Shown in pieces: positions 9,698 to 17,495 of a stretch of DNA of 64,000 nt. The notes under the pieces are model-generated. The model was not told where the DNA came from, did no database searches, and worked only from the letters and a program-made list of their open reading frames with translations. Position 1 is the first letter of the stretch. Each line of letters opens with the position of its first letter. Source of the stretch: Silene conica (Eukaryota > Streptophyta > Magnoliopsida > Caryophyllales > Caryophyllaceae); contig CM055311.2 of NCBI GenBank assembly GCA_029255685.2, forward strand, positions 14,964,952-15,028,951. Direction: 5' to 3'. Both the position numbers and the translations under genes were made by a program.

Positions 9698-12019
9698 TTA
9701 AAGACAGGACTTAGGTACCCAAGCAAACTTGGGTCCTTTTGAGTTAGTGATAATGAAAACATCTTCCTTTTTAACCCAGACTTGTCTCACTATAGGTCTC
9801 TTGTAACTGGGGTAGTTAGGCTTTGTTGGTCTAGTGTGAGTCTTTGGGTTTTGTTTCTTGTAGGTTGTAGGTTTATGTGTTTGAGTGGTTCTACTTTTCT
9901 TTTCTGCGTAATTAAAGGACATGTCATAGAACCATCTATGGTCATTATTTCTTTCCTCAATCTTTTCATTACTTTCCTCTCTATCAATGATAGATATGGA
10001 ATCATTTGGTATGCCTAGAGATTTAACAAATTTGACTCCAGTTTTGAAGTCAAGTGCGTGTTTTACACAGTTTTCTTTTAGGTGTCCAGTGTGACCACAA
10101 TAAGTACAAATCAAGTATTCAGGCAAGTCTACATACTTTCTTTTTCTAAAGTCACGTTCATCAGGTTTTTGTTGACATTTAGAATGGTCTCTCCTACCAT
10201 AGCACTCATGACCTAGCCCCATCTTCATGTTGTTGTCAGATTGTTCAGTTAAGAAGTTTAGTACGTTAGTACTTCCTTCCCATTTTTCGTGAACCTTACG
10301 AGCATGAAGAAGAAGGTCTTTTAAGGAATCTATTTCTTTTATGCAGGAGGAATGGTCAACATTGTTATGATCTTTTAAGTCTTGAATGTCTTTATTAAAA
10401 TTGAACACGATTTGCGCATGTTCCTTTTTAACTTTGGACAAGTTGAATTCTAGATCCATGATTTTTTGCTCGAGGATTTCAACTTCTTCTAGATGAGTTT
10501 CATCTACAACAACTGGTGCAGATTTACTCTTTAGAAGTTCATTAGACCTTTTTAGATCTGAGGTTATAGCTTCATTGGCTATAATCTTAGATTCAAGCTC
10601 TTTAATGTTGAGTTTCAATTTTGAGATTACAGCTTCATTGGCTGTAACTTTAGACTCAAGAATTTTCTTCTCAGACATTACTGTTTCCAATTTAACATTT
10701 GTATCAATGTTAACCTTGGATTTCAGTTTCTTAGCTTTGGCCTTTAGGAGTTGATTTTCCTCAGCAATGTCAAGAATCTGTTCTTTCAGCTCGTCTATTT
10801 CAAGACTTTGTTCATGACATTGATCTAGGGTTTGTTCGAAATAATTAATTAAAGCAGATTTAGATAAATTTTTGACTTGACTCTTAAGCTGCAAAAAATT
10901 TACCTCTTGGTCTTCATCCTCTGAATCAGATTCTCCGTAGAGGCAAAATTGTGATGAGTCATGATCGTCGGAGATTAGATCCAAACTGATGTTGCTTAGG
11001 CACAGGTTAGCGACTTCCTCTTCTTCTGAGTCTTCGTCATCTTCGGAATCTAATTCTCCCCAACAAGATGCGAGCATAACCTTCTTGAATTCAGTCTTGG
11101 TTTTATCTCGTTTGGATTTGTCTTTAATTTTGTCCCAGCTTGGACAGTCCTTGATCATATGCCCTTGATCACCACATTTGAAGCACCCTTGCTTGAAAAA
11201 GGTTTGCTTAGAGTCATTCTTTTTCTTATCGTTTGCTTTATTATTGGATTTGGTAAATCTCCCTTTGAAGACTGCCTTTTTAAAGCGTCTTGCGAAGAGA
11301 ACTGTTTCATCTTCCAGTTCAGGTTCGCATTCTCCACTTGTAGAGGCTTGTAGTGCAACGCTTTTACTTTTAGGATGATCATCGTCATCTCTATTTAGCA
11401 TGATCTCATGAGCCATTAGAGATCCAATGAGTTCTTGATAAGTCATGGTCGTGAGATCACGAGCTTCTTCAATTGCAGTGACTTTTGGTTGCCACTTTTT
11501 GGTAAGGCTTCTAAGGACCTTTCTGACTATGTCCTCAGAATCATACTTCCTACCAAGGTTCCGCAGTTCATTAAGTATGCAGGAGAATCGTGCAGACATG
11601 CTATCAATCGATTCATTCTTTTCCATAGTGAAAAGTTCATATCGTTGAATAAGCAAGTCTATACGATGTTTCCTGACTGCGGAGGTACCTTCGTAGGCAA
11701 GTTCTAGGCCATCCCATATTTCTTTAGCTGAATTGCAAGAGGAGAAGCGATCAAATTCGGAAGTAATCATACCGTTTTGAAGTAGACTCATGGCTTTTGA
11801 ATTTTTCTCAGCAATCTTGTAATCAGTTTCCACATAGTCACTTTCTGGTTTCTCATATATGGTTCCATTTGCAGAGGCAACCAAGATCTTCTTTGGTCCA
11901 TTTTGTATTATCTTCCAGCATTCCCAATCACATCCTTTGATGTAATGGGTCATCATGTTCTTCCACAAGCTATAGTTCTTTCCATCGAAGATGGGACACT
12001 TAAGGTATTTTGAATCCAT
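9698..12019 (-). CDS. SIRE-1 Gag polyprotein
   Basis: A full 773-codon frame starting MDSKYLKCPIFDGKNYSLWK, 67 bases from the 5' LTR. The N-terminal 230 residues are the copia capsid-like domain (UBN2/DUF4219 type: FDGKNYSLWK, KEIWDGLELAYEGT, LLIQRYELFTM). A CCHC zinc knuckle CFKCGDQGHMIKDC is near residue 278 and a second, CTYCGHTGHLKENC, near 636. Between them lie an acidic stretch and a long Lys/Glu/Leu-rich segment likely to form coiled coils. The large size and the second knuckle are typical of SIRE/Maximus Gag. The protein should assemble the virus-like particle in the cytoplasm. It ends with TAA, and pol follows in another frame. Confidence 0.88.
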   Translation of the reverse strand: MDSKYLKCPIFDGKNYSLWKNMMTHYIKGCDWECWKIIQNGPKKILVASANGTIYEKPESDYVETDYKIAEKNSKAMSLLQNGMITSEFDRFSSCNSAKEIWDGLELAYEGTSAVRKHRIDLLIQRYELFTMEKNESIDSMSARFSCILNELRNLGRKYDSEDIVRKVLRSLTKKWQPKVTAIEEARDLTTMTYQELIGSLMAHEIMLNRDDDDHPKSKSVALQASTSGECEPELEDETVLFARRFKKAVFKGRFTKSNNKANDKKKNDSKQTFFKQGCFKCGDQGHMIKDCPSWDKIKDKSKRDKTKTEFKKVMLASCWGELDSEDDEDSEEEEVANLCLSNISLDLISDDHDSSQFCLYGESDSEDEDQEVNFLQLKSQVKNLSKSALINYFEQTLDQCHEQSLEIDELKEQILDIAEENQLLKAKAKKLKSKVNIDTNVKLETVMSEKKILESKVTANEAVISKLKLNIKELESKIIANEAITSDLKRSNELLKSKSAPVVVDETHLEEVEILEQKIMDLEFNLSKVKKEHAQIVFNFNKDIQDLKDHNNVDHSSCIKEIDSLKDLLLHARKVHEKWEGSTNVLNFLTEQSDNNMKMGLGHECYGRRDHSKCQQKPDERDFRKRKYVDLPEYLICTYCGHTGHLKENCVKHALDFKTGVKFVKSLGIPNDSISIIDREESNEKIEERNNDHRWFYDMSFNYAEKKSRTTQTHKPTTYKKQNPKTHTRPTKPNYPSYKRPIVRQVWVKKEDVFIITNSKGPKFAWVPKSCL

Positions 12020-12069
12020 TGGAAGTCAATAGAAGGATCAATCTCAAGCTGTAAGGCTTTCAAGAGCAC

Positions 12070-12086
12070 GAGGCTCTGATACCAAT
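12070..12086 (-). promoter_or_regulatory. SIRE-1 primer-binding site (initiator tRNA-Met)
   Basis: On the minus strand ATTGGTATCAGAGCCTC follows the 5' LTR directly. TGGTATCAGAGC is the complement of the 3' end of plant initiator tRNA-Met, the usual copia primer. Confidence 0.92.
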
Positions 12087-13617
12087 TGAAGAGTCTATTG
12101 ACCTAGATATACTCAAGAAGGGGGGGGGGGGGGGGGGTTGAATTGAGTATGCCAACTTTTTCGATTCTTCTTCGATGTGAGTTGTTGTGACGAAGTAATA
12201 GCAAGTAACGAGTAAGAACAATAAAATAAAGGAGACACGATCTTTTGAAGTGGTTCAGTTTCACAAATCGAAACCTACGTCCACTTTTCTCGATTAATAA
12301 AATTAGTACCTTCTCCGGATTACAATTTTATCAACCCACTCGTGCGACTTTGATGTTAGTCACAACTCAATCTAGATACCGTTAAATATCTAGCTACGAC
12401 AAGTACCGTTAAATACTTGCTTACAATGAGTACCGCTAAATACTCGAATCTATCTTAAGTAAGTAAGATAAACTTTTAACAACTTCTTATATTTGATGAT
12501 CTTGAATGTATGAAAATATTCCTCAATGCTTGTAGTCTTGATTACGAGAATTGACAATGATTAGCACGAATATCGAGACGTACGTGAGGTATCGTTCGTT
12601 CTTCTTCTTTGAGCGTGAGGCGTGTGATTCGATAGATTAGGCGTGTGATATTGAGAGCTTTATATACTAATTTAGATCTAGGTTAAACCCTAGATAGTTT
12701 AGGAATATTACTTTATCTAGAATACTAATTCTAGGTAATATTTAAAACTTAATCTTATATGAATTAGGAAAGGACTCTAATAGAATAATATTAATTTAAG
12801 ACATAAGATAATATTTCCATAATCTTATTTGATTTAGGAAACATCCTTATACCATAAAATATAGAATCCTACTTTGAATCAAATCCTAATTCTTGTCAAT
12901 AATATAATAAATTATATTCTTAATCAAATCCTAGTTAATCTTTAAGTAGATTAAATAAACAAGTTTATTTATTTAATTAACTGTAAAGATAATATGAAAC
13001 GTATTAGAAATTGTGTAGGAAAACGTGAGGCACGCTTCCCTATGCACGACTTCCAATGCACGTTTTAAAGATACGTTTCTTCGAGACATTTTTCTCGAAG
13101 CACGTTTCCCTAGGAATTTGAATTTTGACAATAACGGTTAAAATAAAATCCTTAGCATTTTAGAATTAATATTTACCTCATAAGATAAATACTTTAATTC
13201 TTGTTAACTAAAGAATATTTCTATTTTAAAACCGTTTATAAGATTACTAGATTAATATATAATAATATATTAATAGCACGCATAAATCTTTACGCTTTGA
13301 TTTACTTCACGCAAATCTCATTTCTTCGATAGTTATAGGAATGATCCATAACTTAAAAACTCTTGATATTGTAATGAAGCTTTTTGTCTTGTAAATCTTC
13401 AAAAAGACTTGACACTTGACATGAGCTTGATCATTCTTGCAATCTTCGATTGAATTATACTTTACTAAACTACGATCTTTGCTCTATAATTAACTGTACA
13501 CTTAAACGCACGATTACACGTATATGCATATAAACCATAATTATCTTAGACTTGTCATTATTAAAACATAAAACAATATAAACAATATATTACTTATATA
13601 GAATATATTACTCAACA
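12087..13617 (-). repeat. SIRE-1 5' LTR
   Basis: A 1531 bp LTR, the promoter-bearing copy for the minus-strand transcript. It has a G18 tract at 12120-12137. TSD gatac follows at 13618-13622. Confidence 0.95.
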
Positions 13618-13622
13618 GATAC

Positions 13623-13975
13623 GTTCGTAAAGTACACGGTTAGGATCAACCAAAAAATAAAATAGAAAGAATGTAAAGGGTGGAATGAGAAGATGAGTGA
13701 AATATATTGATCACAAGCCCCCTGGGTCTTAATAAACAATTGAATATTTAAGGATTAATGTTTTATTAATCACTAACCACTGAGTACAGAATGATTTGTA
13801 TACCCTTCCCAATTAGCATTTTCTAAAATTTGTGGCATAAAATGATGCAGTGAACCCAAATGAAAAGGAAACAACATTAAAATGTAAGCAAGGAGAAGCT
13901 AAAAAAATTTAACCAAACAGGTAAAATCAAGTCGTTAAGCTGATTATTAAGCAGACATGCAGGATTAAAAGTTAC
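13623..13975. other. CACTA interior, intron-like
   Basis: No ORF is visible. On the minus strand this follows the GTAAC donor of the methyltransferase fragment, so it is probably the next intron of that captured gene. Confidence 0.45.
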
Positions 13976-14207
13976 CTAAAGCTTCTTCGACTTAGGCTGC
14001 AAAAAAAGGGTAAGGGTTCAGCTGAAAATCATGACTAGTTAAGTACCACCAGGTATTTTAATTGTAGTTACATATATGATTCGTATAAATCTAATATTAC
14101 ACGTCATCTACCGAGTTATCTGTAATTGCAATGATGCCACCATAACTAAGCAGTCTGAATGCTTCTTTTACCAAATTCACAGTTGCTTTTGCAGGACATT
14201 CATAATT
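13976..14207 (-). pseudogene. Captured fragment of a SAM-dependent methyltransferase gene, two exons with intron
   Basis: On the minus strand an exon (14112-14207), flanked by an AG acceptor and a GT donor, encodes 32 codons, NYECPAKATVNLVKEAFRLL followed by SYGGIIAITDNS. An intron (13997-14111) ends in TTTTTTTGCAG and is followed by a 21-base exon PKSKKL-TAG and a GT donor. Across the splice the reading is ITDNS-PKSK. This matches plant type-11 methyltransferases, which have ECP..AI..L..EAFRLLRPGG...ITDNSPKSK at the end of the Rossmann fold. The TAG sits where a Gln codon (CAG) is expected. Phase is kept across the intron, so this was a real gene copied into the transposon together with introns. 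It is a fragment and cannot make an active enzyme. Confidence 0.72.
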
Positions 14208-14653
14208 CTGGATGAATACACAAAATGTCAACATTAATTACCAATATCGTAAGAAATGTCATACTGACACACATATCTAGCTAAATGGGAGTAGAGAACC
14301 ATTGTGAAAATCCAATCACAGTTGTGCAGAAATACCCTTTGCTTTTGAAGAAACATTGAAGGAATTTTGAACCAAAGGAAGGCGTTGGAGGCTTAGAAAC
14401 GCAAGGAGGCGCGCTTGAATTACCCAAATGGTTTTCGTAAGAAAGGGAACTTCAATAACTAAGGCGAACTCTCTAGAAAACTCCATGAAAATTATGAGCA
14501 ATAGTCATGGGAAAATGTTGGTCCCGACGTTACTTCTTGCAAGAAATCTAGCAAGCAAAGATTACCCTGGGAAAAATTGTTACCACGACATAAATAAAAT
14601 TTTAGAACATTTTAAAGAAAGGCACATTCGATGTATTTGAGAACTCCTCTTAC
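14208..14653. other. CACTA interior between captured exons
   Basis: Short ORFs exist on both strands but none resembles a known protein. In the minus-strand gene model this is intron. Confidence 0.4.
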
Positions 14654-14703
14654 TTCAGGCAGCCAACAGTCTCACAAGCGTCAACATACCACTGAAAAAT
14701 ACG
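14654..14703 (-). pseudogene. Possible upstream exon of the captured gene
   Basis: On the minus strand an acceptor CATTGCAG is followed by 50 bases that can read RIFQWYVDACETVGCL, then a strong donor AA-GTAAGAG. The signals are good and it lies upstream of the methyltransferase exons on the same strand. I do not recognise the peptide with certainty, so assignment to the same gene is inference. Confidence 0.35.
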
Positions 14704-15534
14704 CTGCAATGGTGAGCTAACAGACCTCGTTGCATCCAGCGGGCTGTTCTTTCGGCTATTTTGATGAGTATTATGTACCATGTTTGGCATCAACGAAGTT
14801 TGAGCAAGCATGATCAGGTATTGATAGTACCAAGGCAGATTGCAGTCCGTAGTATTGATGCAGTACGAGCACAGATACAACAGAAAGGCATGGACCAATA
14901 CAAGGACGAGGAAAAAAATTGGCTTAGTATTCATAACTTCATGTAATTGATAGAAGATACTTGCTTGTACAGTTGCTTTGGTTTTTGATATAATACTAAC
15001 ATTTCAACCAAGACTACACTTCTTTTACCAGCTAAGACTGCTATTATATGATAAAGTGGAAACAAAGGAAGGGCATGATTGGAAAATAATTCGTTGATAT
15101 CAAATAAGCGTACAATATTCTTAACATTATGATCAAAGGGGAGATTCAGAGACGTATATTTGAATGAAAGTCTCTGATGGGCAACAATTCAACAGTGACA
15201 GAAACTCGCTAGCTAAATGGGGCAACAATTCAACAGTAATGACAGAAAGTCGCTAGCAATTCCGCAATTCAACAGCACTGATCGGTTTAATTACTCAAAT
15301 TGCAATAAAATAGTTCACATAACTCTATTTTTATTGTACTACAGTAAGCTAAAATTACGTAAGCAGCATAGATATATAAGAGATGAATTTCAAATTAAAC
15401 AACATATTACTGAAATTGATTATGAAAAAGCAATAGTAGTATGACACACCTTTGATTGACAAAATCTACCAAGGAATTCGTTGATAATTGCGATGGAAGT
15501 GACTGATAATTGCGAAGCCGATAATTCTGAAGTC
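14704..15534. other. CACTA interior, no gene seen
   Basis: A/T-rich DNA with only short ORFs. The repeated phrase GGGCAACAATTCAACAGT...GACAGAAA...TCGCTAGC occurs twice near 15178-15257, a local duplication. Confidence 0.45.
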
Positions 15535-15900
15535 TGATATTTCATATCGAATTGCTGATTGCGAATTGTGAACGAACTGTGAACGAATTCCTGATTGCCA
15601 ATTGTGAACAAACTGTGAACGAATTCCTGATTGCCAATTGTGAACGAATTGTGAATAAACTGTGAACGAATTGCTGATTTGTGAATGAATTGGTGACGAA
15701 TTGTTGATTTGGGAACGAACGAATTGATGATTTGGGAACGAATTGATATAGATGGGTTTGTTTTAGTTGAATTGAATTAGGATTGAGAACGAATTTGGGA
15801 ACGAATTGAACGAACTGTGAATGAAGCAGTTGAATTCAATTATGATTCGAACGAATTGAACGAACTGTGAAGGAAGAAGTTGAATTCAATTAGGATTGAG
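15535..15900. repeat. Imperfect minisatellite based on GTGAACGAATTG
   Basis: Variants of TGTGAACGAATTGCTGATT and TTGGGAACGAATTGA recur many times at spacings of roughly 20-35 bp. The units drift in sequence, which fits an old tandem array inside the CACTA element. Confidence 0.75.
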
Positions 15901-15989
15901 GAAGCGGTGGGTTTTGTTTTACTTGAAGTTGAATTGAATTCAATTACGATCGTAGGAGTAAAAGACGTAACATAGTAGCACTTTAGTTT

Positions 15990-16333
15990 AACACAAACGC
16001 TTCCTTTGCACATACGTCTATTATAATTAAAACCGTCACAAATTTCATACGGTGACGGTTTTTGATAAAAAACTGTTATTTTTTATCATTATTTTTAGTG
16101 TCGTTATTAATGTCGGTTATAATTAAAACCGTCACAAATGATTAATAGTGGCGGTTCCGACTTACAACCGACACAAATAATTTATTTTATCGTGACGGTT
16201 CTTTATTAAATCCGTCACAATAGACTCCCAATAGCCTAAAAAAATCCTTCTCGCCAATTTTTTTGCCTTTTGTGTCTTTTCTATTAGAACCGTCACGATA
16301 ACTGCGACACGATAGGGGTTTTTTGTACTAGTG
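15990..16333. repeat. Right subterminal repeats and terminus of the CACTA element
   Basis: Units of AAAACCGTCACAAAT, GTGACGGTT and AACCGACACAAAT in both orientations lead to the terminal TTTTGTACTAGTG. They mirror the left-end GTGTCGGTT units. Confidence 0.85.
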
Positions 16334-16336
16334 AAA

Positions 16337-16934
16337 AGGTGCTGATGGGGGTCCGCAAAACCGAGGTTCTGTCGCAGGAGGTACATTCCTTCAAGACAGG
16401 ATTGAATGCTGAGCGGGATCTTCGTGCGAGAAAGTCGGAAGAGCTGATGCGCTCCCAGGCTAGGGTGGATGAGCTGGAGGAGGCCCTTACCAGGTTGCGC
16501 AAGGAGAACAAGGAGAAGGACGCCAGCTGGCTGAGAAGGATGCGCGGCTGAAAGTCGTGGTGGCCAAGAAGAAGACCTTGGAGAAGGTATTGCACGACAT
16601 TGCTCCTTATTCTTCCTTGGAGGGGAGGATAGCCTGCCTTCGGGAGTACAAGGAGGGGGAGCACGTGAAGTGGGACCTGGCGACGGAGGAGCAGTTTATG
16701 GCGGACTTATTTCCTGTTACTCACGTGGTCCCTGAGCTTTCAGATATCAATCCGGATGGTTCTCTCCGGTCACCAATTCCTGGTTCCCCAGAGGTCCAGA
16801 GTGCTGCCCCACTTTCTCCTTCTCCTATTGGCGTCTTTCAGGACCAGCTTGTTGATGCTCCTGCTGAAGAAGGTTCTTCCTCTACCAAGCATTCTGGTGG
16901 TGATGCAGTGGTGGAGGGAGCTGCTGATAATTAG
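16337..16934 (+). pseudogene. Antisense additional ORF of the Tat-like element, 3' part (rest of exon 3)
   Basis: This continues the frame broken at 1907: joining across the CACTA gives GFQKVLMGVRKTEVLSQEV. The segment is strongly helical and charged (ERDLRARKSEELMRSQARVD, then ELEEAL..L.KENKEKDA), a likely coiled coil. A 1-base deletion near 16525 (GACGCCAGCTGG where a Gln codon CAG is expected) ends the frame early, and the next frame (16557-16934) continues as KVVVAKKKTLEKVLHDIAP to a stop at 16934, with an acidic tail. Together with exons 1 and 2 the intact ancestor would be about 570 residues. The role of these ORFs is unknown. Confidence 0.68.
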
Positions 16935-17495
16935 TTTCTGCGCCCTGAGTGGCATTTAGACTTTGCTGTTTTTGTCTTGTTGTTTGGTTGGGCTTGGTGC
17001 CCTTAACATTTTCTTATGCCCTGGGCCCTGTGTGGCGGGCTTTGTTGTGCTCCTCTTTTTTTTTTTGAACTGCACTGGGTACTGCCCAGGAATTTCTAGC
17101 AACTTTCGTGCTACCTTAATTATGTGTTTGTGGACGACTTTGTGCATCCTGCGTGTTTTTGTTTTGTTTTGTTTGTTTATGCATGCTTGTGTATATTTCG
17201 CCATGTGTGATTGCTGGCTTCAGGGTATACCCAACTCAGTCAGAGGCTGCCAGGCTTTCGTGGGTGCTAGGTATCGTGGGCGACAGTGTCCCAGTTGCTC
17301 GTACTTTGCTGTGCCCACGCAGTGTAGAAAACTGAGTGTGATTTAACTCGTGTTCGTTTTCAAGAGAGATGACATGTTGCAAGTACTCGTAGTAGGAAAT
17401 ACTTCAAGTAGATTTTCATTAGCAACAGATAAATTGATTTTCCAAATAACTTCCTCAGGATAGCTGGATCCTTGGGGTGGTACATTTTTAAGTAA
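16935..17495. other. Tat element, spacer between the antisense ORF and the end of pol
   Basis: The two genes converge here. The stretch is T/G-rich and holds only chance ORFs (for example a Cys/Leu/Phe-rich reading at 16963-17346). It should contain the 3' ends of both transcripts, but I see no definite poly(A) signal. Confidence 0.5.

Larger units (their letters stand above)
3571..13617 (-). mobile_element. SIRE-1: Ty1/copia LTR retrotransposon, SIRE/Maximus-like, minus strand, recent insertion
   Basis: Complete element of about 10.05 kb with 5 bp TSD GATAC (3566-3570 and 13618-13622). The LTRs (3571-5096 and 12087-13617) begin TGAAGAG and end CTCAACA. By eye they differ by a single substitution (4509 against 13030) and a poly-G tract of 13 against 18. 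The PBS next to the right LTR matches initiator tRNA-Met, and a purine tract abuts the left LTR. Gene order on the minus strand is gag, protease, (deleted) integrase, RT, RNase H and an env-like remnant, the layout of SIRE elements. Loss of most of the integrase makes it defective despite its youth. Confidence 0.93.
1908..16333. mobile_element. CACTA (En/Spm-type) DNA transposon, non-autonomous, with captured gene fragments and a nested SIRE element
   Basis: The left end reads CACTAGTAGAA and the right end TTTGTACTAGTG, so the termini are inverted repeats (CACTAGTA). The 3 bp TSD is AAA on both sides (1905-1907 and 16334-16336), and joining the flanks restores a Gln-Lys reading in exon 3 of the host ORF. 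Both ends hold many copies of GTGTCGGTT/AACCGTCAC subterminal repeats, as expected for transposase binding in this superfamily. Without the nested 10 kb retrotransposon and its TSD the element is about 4.4 kb. No TNPD/TNP2-like transposase coding is visible, so it must have moved using a transposase made elsewhere. Remnants of a Ulp1-like peptidase and of a methyltransferase lie inside, both on the minus strand. Confidence 0.93.

Noticed and set aside
9698..9712. TTTAAAC at the SIRE-1 gag end as a -1 frameshift heptamer
   Set aside because: The heptamer is in the wrong register for a shift from the gag frame to the pol frame, and SIRE-2 does not have it.
12070..12086. tRNA-Met gene fragment
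   Set aside because: Only the 12-13 bases complementary to the tRNA 3' end are present and they abut an LTR, so it is a primer-binding site.
14428..14640. 70-codon plus-strand ORF in the CACTA
   Set aside because: No recognisable motif; it overlaps intron-like DNA of the minus-strand captured gene.
14650..14934. 94-codon minus-strand ORF with a hydrophobic N-terminus as a membrane protein
   Set aside because: A splice acceptor and donor inside it suggest that only about 50 bases are exon; the rest reads as intron.
16963..17346. 127-codon Cys/Leu/Phe-rich ORF resembling a membrane protein
   Set aside because: Hydrophobicity follows from T/G-rich DNA in the Tat spacer; no homology or start context recognised.
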